NCBI RefSeq assembly: GCF_024362695.1 | Contig: NW_026063280.1 | Span: 1-64,000, forward strand | Direction: 5' to 3' | Source of the DNA: Pectinophora gossypiella | Lineage: Eukaryota > Arthropoda > Insecta > Lepidoptera > Gelechiidae | DNA length: 64,000 bases | Shown here: in pieces, positions 23,376 through 30,376 of the stretch | Layout: each line of letters starts with the position of its first letter | How positions within the stretch are numbered: the first letter of the stretch is position 1 | Position numbers and translations under genes: made by a program | The notes under the pieces: model-generated | Told to the model about the DNA's origin: nothing | Database searches by the model: none | What the model saw: the letters and a program-made list of their open reading frames with translations, nothing else

Positions 23376-23867
23376 TTACACAATAAATTTATTATTTTCT
23401 ATACACCATTTTTTAATACACAATACATTTTTCAAAGCACATGATTTAGAATGGTTTATACAGTTATATTTTTTTTCATTTTTCGTATATTTATCATATA
23501 ATTTAGAAAGGTTAGGACATTCTTTTTCACTCAAATCGGTCACTTCGCAATTAGAGCCTAATTCTTTTATCCACTTTACTTTTTCTAATCCTTTAGTAAG
23601 AATGTTTTTATTTGCTAAATAAGGCTGTATAATACGTTTGAATTCTCGATGATCTATAAATCCTTCACTCCAATATATTTTACGATTTTTTTCGAGCCAT
23701 GTAACTTGTTTTTTTTCTTCCCTTGTTAGAGTATTATACGAGTATGGAGGTTTAATCAAAAAAGTTTGCGTATAATCACTGGTTGCTATAGCGAGCTCCT
23801 TTATTATGAAGTTATTTCTAAGATCCTTAAAACCTTGAACATCAACGATTATTGTTTGCGAATTCAT
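23376..23867 (-). CDS. 163-aa Polinton protein, possible RNase H/exonuclease-like fold
   Basis: The ATG overlaps the stop of the capsid gene as ATGA. The protein begins with a hydrophobic strand and VDVQGFKD, followed by NNFIIKELAI. The end is Cys/His-rich: YNCINHSKSCALKNV and CIKKWCIE. Similar proteins sit downstream of the capsid gene in arthropod Mavericks from memory of the family; their role is not established. The start (Asp-x-Gln in a beta strand followed by FIIKELAI) recalls DEDD exonucleases or RNase H folds, but the Glu usual in DxE is replaced by Gln, so activity is doubtful. The frame is intact; AATAAA on this strand follows within about 40 nt. Confidence 0.7.
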   Translation of the reverse strand: MNSQTIIVDVQGFKDLRNNFIIKELAIATSDYTQTFLIKPPYSYNTLTREEKKQVTWLEKNRKIYWSEGFIDHREFKRIIQPYLANKNILTKGLEKVKWIKELGSNCEVTDLSEKECPNLSKLYDKYTKNEKKYNCINHSKSCALKNVLCIKKWCIENNKFIV

Positions 23868-25078
23868 GATATTTTTTTAACCACCCCACAGAGCGGTTTA
23901 TATTCAACTATGCAATCGTTCAAAATTAAGCAATATGCCGAAGTTAGATCTGGTATTTCGGTATTGGTTTCTATTTCCACTCGCACATTTACTACAGGTC
24001 CAGACTTCAAATTATCAACCTGTCTCGAACAATCTATCACAAATAACGGAGCTATTTCTTTAAATTCTTTTGCACTTAGTAATGGTTCTGTTCGGCGTCC
24101 ATAATAAGACTGTTGAAACCTCGCGTATTGTTCGTATAATAAAGCTATATTATTGTTTGAAAAATTGACATTTAAATTTTCATAAGGGAAATAAGTGGAA
24201 TTTAGGTATACTTTAACATCACGTAAATTGCAATGGTCGAATCGAGACATGTCTGCGTCACCATTATTTTTTCTATTAGTTTGCAAACCAATTATGACGT
24301 ATCTAGGTTTTTCGATTTGTGATGAAGTTTTAATTGACCACGTATGTTTTGTAGTTTTTGGTAAAGTAGGATATTCATAAAGGTTCCAATTTCTAAAAGC
24401 TAATTGGACTGGTCTATCCCTTTCTAAATGTTTCAATAAATTAATTTTTTCTTTATCGGAAACTTTCACGTGTGGCACACGCCATACTATTTTATTTATC
24501 TGAATATCGTTAACAATCTCTCCAGTATTTAATTTTAATGCATTAAGATTAGTATTACTACGTAACAAAATAAGTTCGTGTCTGCAATTAATGATAATTT
24601 TCTTATAGTCCTCTGCAAACCCTAGTATATTACAGAGGGGAATAGAAGCAGAAAAAATACCTGAATTTATATTTTTTGTGCCATTAATATCCCACCCCCA
24701 CACTTTAGACATTTTTGATTCACACTCATTCATAGATAATAAAGATTTTATAGTAGTGGTTACGCCAGCATTTTTTATTCTATCTATTTCGATACCATTC
24801 AGTTCATATCGAATATCTTGAAAAAAGTAAAGTAATGGATTGTTTGTAAACTGAACAGACGAAGCTATTTCTTTCGAATCTCTCTTGCCGACGAGCACTT
24901 TTCCTTCTAGATATAGAGTGCTGGCTGATGGTAAAACATATAAATCTTGCTGGTTGATCGGGATGCGTATTTCATCGTTCCTGTTGAAACTTGTCACATA
25001 CGGTTTATAAGAATGAAATTCAATACCGTCAATGCTGTTGTCGTAAGTAGGTGTAGATGATATATCTAAAATATTCAT
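23864..25078 (-). CDS. Polinton major capsid protein (PY, double jelly-roll)
   Basis: This 404-aa protein is the presumed hexon-like shell subunit. Position in the late block between the penton-like and 163-aa genes, and the N-terminal layout (target-like YDNSIDGIEFHSYKPY, then RIPINQQDLYVLPSAS and LLYFFQDIRYELNGIEI), match the PY family of insect Polintons, proposed to be double jelly-roll major capsid proteins related to adenovirus hexon. Further beta-rich segments (IWRVPHVKVSD, YVIIGLQTNR, DHCNLRDVKVYLNSTYFP) fit this fold. The start overlaps the stop of the upstream 41-aa frame as ATGA, and its own stop overlaps the next start in the same way. Fold assignment rests on family knowledge. 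Confidence 0.85.
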   Translation of the reverse strand: MNILDISSTPTYDNSIDGIEFHSYKPYVTSFNRNDEIRIPINQQDLYVLPSASTLYLEGKVLVGKRDSKEIASSVQFTNNPLLYFFQDIRYELNGIEIDRIKNAGVTTTIKSLLSMNECESKMSKVWGWDINGTKNINSGIFSASIPLCNILGFAEDYKKIIINCRHELILLRSNTNLNALKLNTGEIVNDIQINKIVWRVPHVKVSDKEKINLLKHLERDRPVQLAFRNWNLYEYPTLPKTTKHTWSIKTSSQIEKPRYVIIGLQTNRKNNGDADMSRFDHCNLRDVKVYLNSTYFPYENLNVNFSNNNIALLYEQYARFQQSYYGRRTEPLLSAKEFKEIAPLFVIDCSRQVDNLKSGPVVNVRVEIETNTEIPDLTSAYCLILNDCIVEYKPLCGVVKKIS

Positions 25079-25200
25079 TTTTTCAAACCAATTTGTTTGA
25101 GGAAATTTATATTTTCAGCAGATAAATTATTACACTTCTTAGATGTTCTTTTGTTGATGCCTCGAGAATAACTGGTATTTTTAATTGAAGGAGTCGTCAT
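25075..25200 (-). CDS. 41-aa Polinton ORF upstream of the capsid gene
   Basis: The frame starts at ATG 25200, 14 nt after the penton-like stop, and its TGA overlaps the capsid ATG (ATGA). The protein is basic and Ser/Lys-rich at first and ends NINFLKQIGLKK. Tiny proteins with a similar 'N-x-x-FL-x-x-G' ending precede the capsid gene in other Mavericks as far as I recall. Length and close packing argue that it is real or at least a translational coupling element; function is unknown. Confidence 0.55.
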   Translation of the reverse strand: MTTPSIKNTSYSRGINKRTSKKCNNLSAENINFLKQIGLKK

Positions 25201-25214
25201 TTTATTATAGATTA

Positions 25215-25883
25215 TCATGTTTTCTTTAGATGGAAATATAGTTGTACTTCTTCCCCACGTAAATTAATTAAATTGTTGTATGCGTCTAATAATCTTATGT
25301 GAATACAACTTATATTACTTTGATTTACTGGAAAGTAAATTATTTTTGTAGGGCTTTCTATAATTCTGTAACCAGGTGGTGCGTTAGGAGCAAATTCATA
25401 AATAATATGGCTTGGTTTTCCGTTTATAAATGATCCACTCACTATATCACATTCAACCCTCACCACAGTCGTCGGTAAAATGTTAACGGGAAGGTGAGAC
25501 GTGTGTAATATATTTCCCTCTAGAACCTGATTAGAAAATCCCAATAAATGGCCTAAAGAATCATGTTTTTCAAAATTAATATCTTTAGAACAAAATAACG
25601 ATGTTGTCATTGTATTATTGTTGCATGACAGATTGAATGGTACGTCAATTTTGGTTCTTATATAATCATTTATATCTTGAAGTTCATAGGTACCTTCAGG
25701 TATTTCGATGACTTTGTTTTCACCGTAGTATAATTTATTGTTTCTTTTATCAATATTTGGAATAGAATTAAATGTTGCTAAATACAATAGTGCACATTCG
25801 TACTCGCCTTCTAATTGTAAAGTTGGTGTATAATATGTAGATAGAAGAGCGGAGTTCCCAGTTATTGATAGTGTAAAAGACAT
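25215..25883 (-). CDS. Polinton minor capsid / penton-like protein (PX, single jelly-roll)
   Basis: The 222-aa protein matches the PX family of Polintons, proposed vertex (penton) subunits with one jelly-roll. Typical features are a beta-rich start (SFTLSITGNSALLSTYY), ECALLYLATFNSIPNI, IEIPEGTYELQDINDYI, LGHLLGF, and a C-terminal strand series ending VQLYFHLKK. The 'GxYE-x-x-D-I-x-x-Y' and 'LGxLLGF' segments recur in insect Polinton penton-like proteins. ATG 25883 is preceded by TATAAA at 25924-25917. It sits between protease and capsid genes as part of the virion block. Confidence 0.85.
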   Translation of the reverse strand: MSFTLSITGNSALLSTYYTPTLQLEGEYECALLYLATFNSIPNIDKRNNKLYYGENKVIEIPEGTYELQDINDYIRTKIDVPFNLSCNNNTMTTSLFCSKDINFEKHDSLGHLLGFSNQVLEGNILHTSHLPVNILPTTVVRVECDIVSGSFINGKPSHIIYEFAPNAPPGYRIIESPTKIIYFPVNQSNISCIHIRLLDAYNNLINLRGEEVQLYFHLKKT

Positions 25884-25930
25884 GGTGCAAATGATAAAAT
25901 AAAAAAATGTTTCCTTACTTTATACATAAT

Positions 25931-26302
25931 TTATTTAAACCAAAAGTTAATTAAGAATTCTAAACACAAATGGCCACATTTAACAGAATTGAATTCTTGA
26001 AACCTTGTATAGTTATAAAATAATTCACAGTTCTGAACATAGTATAAAAATTCCAACGGGGGTTTTAAATCCCCATAACTATCAAAGTATTCGCAATAAT
26101 TGTTTACTTTGACATAAGCTACCCAATGTGTTCCGTTATTTTCAGAGTTATCCAAATTTATAATACCACATTCAATAAGATTAGATTTTGTAGGTAATTG
26201 ATCTTTCATATACACACCTCGAAAATAAGGTATATGTATGGCGAGTTTTAGAATATCCACATTACTAAGTGCACGATTAGGTAGCTTACTAATTAGTTTT
26301 TT
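25931..26302 (-). CDS. Adenain-like cysteine maturation protease, no ATG at the expected start
   Basis: This is the Polinton PRO, predicted to process capsid proteins. Counting from the GTG at 26260, catalytic residues are His45 (GTHWVAY), Asp60 (FDSYGD), Gln88 (RFQEF) and Cys95 (KCGHLC). The Gln-Cys spacing of seven equals that of adenovirus protease. The family block YFRGVYMKDQLP lies just inside. Family-like sequence (KLPNRALSNVD) continues upstream of the GTG to 26302 with no ATG, and the frame is closed by TAA at 26311-26309. The frame is -1 relative to PLA2-pX and opens exactly at the A AAA AAC heptamer. Start by -1 frameshift is most likely; a GTG start or the internal ATG (residue 18) are alternatives. 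Confidence 0.88.
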   Translation of the reverse strand, partial: KKLISKLPNRALSNVDILKLAIHIPYFRGVYMKDQLPTKSNLIECGIINLDNSENNGTHWVAYVKVNNYCEYFDSYGDLKPPLEFLYYVQNCELFYNYTRFQEFNSVKCGHLCLEFLINFWFK

Positions 26303-27021
26303 GCATGATTAATGTATAATCCATTGCCTTTTTTGTACGGCCTAACAAATAAACCTTTCCCTATTTTTCTCATTTCCATTGCCCTATTGTGACGTTCCGT
26401 TTCTCGTAAACTCTGTTGGCTAGCTTTGTATTCATTAAGAGTTTTAGCAATACCCGCTGCACCCCCGGCTAAAGTGCCTAGTGCCGATAATCCAGCAAAA
26501 ATTGGAACTAGTGGTAAAATTCCTCCTGTCTTCGGCAAAGGCAAAACGCGAGGCACTCTAATTTTATGATTTTTAGAGACAAGTTTCTTCGCAGCGAGAT
26601 AAGCACATCTAATCATAGTCTTGTTATCTTTTGGGTTACTGTTTTTTACGTGTTTACGAATCTTGGAAACCAGAGAACCAAATTTTTTTAATCCACTTCC
26701 AGTTTTTAATTTAGCCTTCATAACTTTGCTAACCAACCATGAAGCAAGTTTTTCACCTTTGCTTGATTTTTTTGATTTCAGTTGATGTTTAGCCATGTTA
26801 AGTAATTGTAAATCTGCCTTATGTCGATTTTTCAAATCAGAATATTTTGAATATGATATGTCGTGAGCCTTACAAGCTTCGTCTAATCCGTTTACTCCTT
26901 TATCACCACGCAGTAAACGTTTTTCTAACTTGGTTCCTGGACCGCAGTAATTATATCCAGGTAAATGTAACTCGAACGGTAAATTGTTTATTAAATTATT
27001 GAGAAGTCCACTGCCTTGCAT
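26293..27021 (-). CDS. PLA2-like / adenovirus pX-like protein
   Basis: The 242-aa protein joins two modules known in adintoviruses. Residues 21-58 match a parvovirus VP1-type phospholipase A2 core: Ca2+ loop YNYCGPGT (23-30) and catalytic HD (53-54) in KAHDISYSK. A long basic middle (many KS, KK and RK) follows. Residues about 165-200 have GGILPLVPIFAGL and LGTLAGGAAGIAK, like the adenovirus core peptide pX. The presumed role is membrane breach during entry plus genome association; this is inferred from family. TATATAAA lies about 45 bp upstream. Its stop overlaps the candidate frameshift site that would fuse it to the protease. Confidence 0.88.
   Translation of the reverse strand: MQGSGLLNNLINNLPFELHLPGYNYCGPGTKLEKRLLRGDKGVNGLDEACKAHDISYSKYSDLKNRHKADLQLLNMAKHQLKSKKSSKGEKLASWLVSKVMKAKLKTGSGLKKFGSLVSKIRKHVKNSNPKDNKTMIRCAYLAAKKLVSKNHKIRVPRVLPLPKTGGILPLVPIFAGLSALGTLAGGAAGIAKTLNEYKASQQSLRETERHNRAMEMRKIGKGLFVRPYKKGNGLYINHAKN
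26296..26302 (-). promoter_or_regulatory. Candidate -1 ribosomal frameshift site (A AAA AAC)
   Basis: On the minus strand the last codons of PLA2-pX read GCA AAA AAC TAA. The heptamer A AAA AAC is in the X XXY YYZ phase required for tandem -1 slippage and directly precedes the stop. A -1 shift enters the protease frame, which has a stop two codons upstream of the heptamer and no ATG until well inside the family core. No strong downstream stem-loop was found by eye. Confidence 0.65.
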
Positions 27022-27077
27022 TGCTTGTTTTATAATGTTATGGATTTAAATTGAAAATCATATTTATATAAAGTGAT

Positions 27078-28013
27078 TTATTGCACAATAGCCTTATTGT
27101 TAATCCAGCTATTATAACTATCACTAAGTCCTAACCATTTTACATACAATTTATTACCTTGTTTCTTAATTACTTTTTCTATAAGATACACATCAGGGTA
27201 ACATGTTTTCTGAAGTTCTTGTTGATAAAAAGCCCCAGATATTGGTATTTCTCTTTGGTCTTCAACTAAATATGTTACAGGGACAGTTTTATTCACTTTT
27301 CTTATCTTAAATATTTCAGTAGACCAATTAGGGGTGTATCCCTTATGAAAGCTACTTTTATATTTGCTTATACGTACGTAATCACCAATTTTAAATTTAT
27401 TCTTAGTTAACGAAGACAGTTTATTTAGCTTAGACTGAATATTTTCTTTCACCATAGCTGCATTATTACGATTAACTTCAACTGGTTTATATTTAGTAGT
27501 ACGATGCTTTGTATTGTTGTATGTTTTCACTACAACGTTTAATGATTTGTCAATCCAATTATAACTTCCATTTAAACTAAATAATTTGTAAAGATTATTT
27601 TTTAAAGTTTTAATTAATCTCTCCACAATTGATGCCTTTTTGATTGAAAATGAAGAGTAATGGTTGATATCCAAACTTTGCATTAAATTTGAAAACTTGT
27701 CATTGTAAAACTCTGAACCCATATCAGTTTGCAAATTACAAGGGGTTCTCTTACTTTTTTCCAATACTTCTTGAAAAGCGTTTGTAACATCTAATTTATT
27801 TTTAGTTTTCAGTGGCACTACCCAAGCATATTTAGAAAAACAGTCAATCACGACCAAAATAAAGCTAAACCCTTTATTATAGGGTTTTATGTTTTTAAAG
27901 TCTATCAAATCTGCTTGCCATAAGTCGTCTATTCCTTTTAGAATAACGGAGCGACGTATGAAGTTTTTTCGAGCTGTCTTATGAATTTCATTCACTATTT
28001 GTTGTTTTATCAT
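27078..28013 (-). CDS. Polinton integrase with C-terminal chromodomain-like module
   Basis: The 311-aa protein is a retroviral-type DDE integrase. Catalytic residues are in WQADLIDF, LQTDMGSEFY and KASIVERLIKTLK, with about 33 residues between the second Asp and Glu as in other Mavericks. WIDKSLNVVVKTYNNTKH and the SH3-like FKIGDYVRISKYKS follow. The last 40 residues (YLIEKVIKKQ...LYVKWLGLSDSYNSWI) form a chromodomain-like fold, which could steer integration to modified chromatin. The ATG lies inside the 3' end of the fibre-motif gene (26-nt overlap). The frame is intact. Confidence 0.94.
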   Translation of the reverse strand: MIKQQIVNEIHKTARKNFIRRSVILKGIDDLWQADLIDFKNIKPYNKGFSFILVVIDCFSKYAWVVPLKTKNKLDVTNAFQEVLEKSKRTPCNLQTDMGSEFYNDKFSNLMQSLDINHYSSFSIKKASIVERLIKTLKNNLYKLFSLNGSYNWIDKSLNVVVKTYNNTKHRTTKYKPVEVNRNNAAMVKENIQSKLNKLSSLTKNKFKIGDYVRISKYKSSFHKGYTPNWSTEIFKIRKVNKTVPVTYLVEDQREIPISGAFYQQELQKTCYPDVYLIEKVIKKQGNKLYVKWLGLSDSYNSWINNKAIVQ

Positions 28014-28371
28014 GTTGAGTAGATTTATTTAACTTAGGTGTATCAAGGTTTTGCAACTTCTGATCTATATATGCAATAATAGTTGCTTTTAAACGATTTA
28101 TTGCTAGTTGCATTTCAAATATATTTTCTTTCTTGTTTTGTTGAATATAACTTTTTATTTCTTCTTTTGTATAAAAATTACGAATTGTTTGATCCACATA
28201 TTCTTTATTGACTACATCGTCTGCTTCAATAGGTATCACCACACCTCTTAATCTTTGCGAATGTAAATTAAACTCACCGTTATCTGTTCTTGTAATAGTT
28301 TTAGTTAAATCATATAATTCAGGCAGCCGCATTCTTTTATGAACGTGATGTCCGAATTTATCAATATTCAT
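27988..28371 (-). CDS. 127-aa protein with phage-fibre-like 'VNKEYVD' motif
   Basis: The first half contains FNLHSQRLRGVVIPIEADD followed by VVNKEYVD, which closely resembles the '(L)-x-x-V-x-x-P-x-x-x-x-D-A-V-x-K-x-Y-V-D' motif of phage tail-fibre and baseplate proteins. The second half (KEEIKSYIQQNKKEN, MQLAINRLKATIIAYIDQ) is predicted helical and could form a coiled coil. A vertex fibre or trimerisation module is a reasonable inference. The gene starts 75 nt after the PW-like gene and overlaps the integrase start. Confidence 0.72.
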   Translation of the reverse strand: MNIDKFGHHVHKRMRLPELYDLTKTITRTDNGEFNLHSQRLRGVVIPIEADDVVNKEYVDQTIRNFYTKEEIKSYIQQNKKENIFEMQLAINRLKATIIAYIDQKLQNLDTPKLNKSTQHDKTTNSE

Positions 28372-28445
28372 GGTTTTGAAACAGGTGTGGTTCTTTTAAT
28401 TATTAAGTTACGAATGAAACTATAAATATTTTGTGAAGTATTTTA

Positions 28446-29405
28446 TTAGTTTATAATACCACTTTCTTTGAGTTCTTCTATAATAGAAATTATTTCATTA
28501 TCTAAACCTGTATTGCCGGCCTCTTGAGAAGCAATCAACAACTTTAATCTTTCAACCAATTCGTTAGGATCATTCCAATACACGTAATCTACGTTTTTAT
28601 TCCACTTCTTCATTACTGACAAGCCCTTTCCTTTTGGCATTGGACTAAGGTTTGGGGTTGTATTGTTAGGTAACTTGAAAAGAGGTTGTATAATTTGTAG
28701 ATACTTTCTACCTTTATTGCCGTTTATCGGTTTTTTAGGATCGTAATCGCGCCTGTGAGCATTGGAAATCAAAAGCAGTGACTTATATATTTTTTTATCG
28801 TCTTCTGTAACCGAAGACAAATCTGGATTTTTTTTATATAATAGTTCAATTAATCCTGGAGTAGTAGTATATCGGTTTCCATCTATTTTAATGGTCTTGT
28901 CTCCTATAGTGATTGGAATTGTACCAAGCATCAATTTTCCTCGTTCATTCCTCACACCATATGGAACATTTGTAAAATCTTCAGGCGTTAATGACCATGA
29001 AGACAAATTGTCTTCTGTATCATCGTTCCATTCAACTGTTTTGAACGAGTCGCTACTATTTTCTAGATCAATACTATGATTATCACTATCATTACTTCTT
29101 TCATTGTAGTCCTTATCACTGGCACTATTATTGTTTTCATAGTCATCTTCATTAACGTTTTCACAGCTTGCAGTATACGGTTGCGTGATAGTATCTTCAT
29201 AATTCGGCTTTTCTGTTTTGCGAATCCCATTTTCTGTCAATTTATGGGAGCGTTTATTGGCAATTTTATTTAATGGATTTATTATAGGTCTGAATACAGA
29301 TTTCAAAGCTTCTTCATTTTCGGTTTCAATGTTTCGCAACTTCTTAACCTTTTTTTTAACAGCTTCTGCTGCATTGACTATTTGGCGTTTTAAACAAGCT
29401 TCCAT
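28446..29405 (-). CDS. Polinton PW-like protein (DUF8207-type core)
   Basis: The 319-aa protein has a basic helical N-terminus (AAEAVKKKVKKLR), an acidic disordered stretch rich in Asn/Asp/Ser (about 85-135), and a conserved C-terminal core: PYGVRNERGKLMLG, PITIGDKTIKIDGN, TTPGLIELLYKK and NGNKGRKYLQIIQPL. This core is widespread in arthropod Mavericks and in parasitoid virus-like elements under the DUF8207 label, from memory. The function is not established; a virion-internal or core role is possible. TATATAATG is about 70 bp upstream of the ATG. Confidence 0.78.
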   Translation of the reverse strand: MEACLKRQIVNAAEAVKKKVKKLRNIETENEEALKSVFRPIINPLNKIANKRSHKLTENGIRKTEKPNYEDTITQPYTASCENVNEDDYENNNSASDKDYNERSNDSDNHSIDLENSSDSFKTVEWNDDTEDNLSSWSLTPEDFTNVPYGVRNERGKLMLGTIPITIGDKTIKIDGNRYTTTPGLIELLYKKNPDLSSVTEDDKKIYKSLLLISNAHRRDYDPKKPINGNKGRKYLQIIQPLFKLPNNTTPNLSPMPKGKGLSVMKKWNKNVDYVYWNDPNELVERLKLLIASQEAGNTGLDNEIISIIEELKESGIIN

Positions 29406-29498
29406 TATTAAAATAAGTTTGTGCTTCTGCTAAATCTTTAGGCAAAATAACGCGATTTACCAAGTAACATCGCATTATATATCAGAAAAATGATATGA

Positions 29499-30185
29499 TC
29501 AATTAAAAAATACGAAACTGTCAAATTTATTTCTATAACATCCTTCATTTTTCTGACAATCTTTATTGATCACCAAATAACTATATGGTTCACTCCATAT
29601 TTTAGAACACATTTCACGGAACTCATTCCAGGACATATCTGTGTTAACGTGTTCATCATAAACGTGTTTCATATTTATTTCATCTTGCTTAAACAAAATA
29701 ATCAAATTAGCATTGTCTCGTACTAGTTGTTTTGGAACCTTACTGTAAGTTTGATTTAAATAAAACGAATCTATGTTTCGATGCCTACCCATCGCAAAAT
29801 AATCTCGCATGTTATTCTGATTTTCACACGCTACGTCATCAAATATAATTATTGAATTTGGTTTAGCATCCTGGGGGCTGAGAACTTCTTCACTATCCTT
29901 ATATTTTGAAAATGAGACACTGGGCACCATGTCTAGGACTTTTTCCAAAAATATGTATTTAGGTTGATCTAATGTTTTTGAATACACGTAAACATTTTTA
30001 AAATGCAACCCATCCTTATGCAAAAGAAGACCAATAACAAGATTTGTTTTCCCGCAATTAGAAGGTCCGCATACTATACACCTGATTGTATTAGGTAATA
30101 GTTTACCATGACGGATATTTTTGTTTTGCGTGTTTAAACAAAAAGTGTCAATTTGCAACGAATCCGGTTGTTTAATAAACTTCAT
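29499..30185 (-). CDS. FtsK/HerA-type genome packaging ATPase
   Basis: The 228-aa protein (from ATG 30185; the frame also opens six codons upstream at a GTG) has Walker A GPSNCGKT at residues 40-47 and Walker B SIIIFDD at about 111-117, followed by FAMGRHRNIDSFYLNQTYSKV, typical of A32-like ATPases in Polintons and large DNA viruses. It would pump DNA into the capsid. TATATAAGG lies at 30257-30249, about 65 bp upstream. It is the gene closest to the right terminal repeat. Confidence 0.93.
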   Translation of the reverse strand: MKFIKQPDSLQIDTFCLNTQNKNIRHGKLLPNTIRCIVCGPSNCGKTNLVIGLLLHKDGLHFKNVYVYSKTLDQPKYIFLEKVLDMVPSVSFSKYKDSEEVLSPQDAKPNSIIIFDDVACENQNNMRDYFAMGRHRNIDSFYLNQTYSKVPKQLVRDNANLIILFKQDEINMKHVYDEHVNTDMSWNEFREMCSKIWSEPYSYLVINKDCQKNEGCYRNKFDSFVFFN

Positions 30186-30275
30186 AGTCGCAATGAATGT
30201 CACCTGATATAGCTAAAATTATAATGATTAAAAGAGTCGTATAATTTACCTTATATACACATTACGATGTTGATC

Positions 30276-30376
30276 TTATATTATTGGGCATTCCACCCAC
30301 CTAAGTGAGCGCAGCGAACGGTCGTGAGCAGAGCGAACGATAGGTGGGGCAGAATGCCCAATAATATACTACTACT
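30276..30376 (-). repeat. Polinton right terminal inverted repeat
   Basis: The sequence is the exact reverse complement of 13611-13711 (101 of 101 bases). It ends ...ATATACTACTACT and is followed directly by CACAACATTACTG, which is BEL/Pao gag-protease coding sequence on the minus strand. Confidence 0.95.

Larger units (their letters stand above)
13611..30376. mobile_element. Polinton/Maverick (adintovirus-like) element, complete
   Basis: The element is 16,766 bp and starts and ends with perfect 101-bp inverted repeats beginning 5'-AG. It encodes the full Polinton core set: protein-primed DNA polymerase B, retroviral-type integrase, adenain-like cysteine protease, FtsK/A32-like packaging ATPase, major capsid protein and penton-like minor capsid protein, with PLA2-pX, PW-like and fibre-like accessory proteins. 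Polymerase reads right; the capsid and integrase block reads left. I see no frameshift or stop in these frames. Later insertions (LINE at 20.6-21.9 kb, hAT-like MITE at 22.3 kb, tRNA-like modules in an intron) sit in non-coding parts. The flanks do not show the 6-bp target duplication expected of Polintons. Confidence 0.93.

Noticed and set aside
28762..29433. Plus-strand frames opposite the PW-like gene
   Set aside because: They are antisense shadows of a well-supported minus-strand gene.
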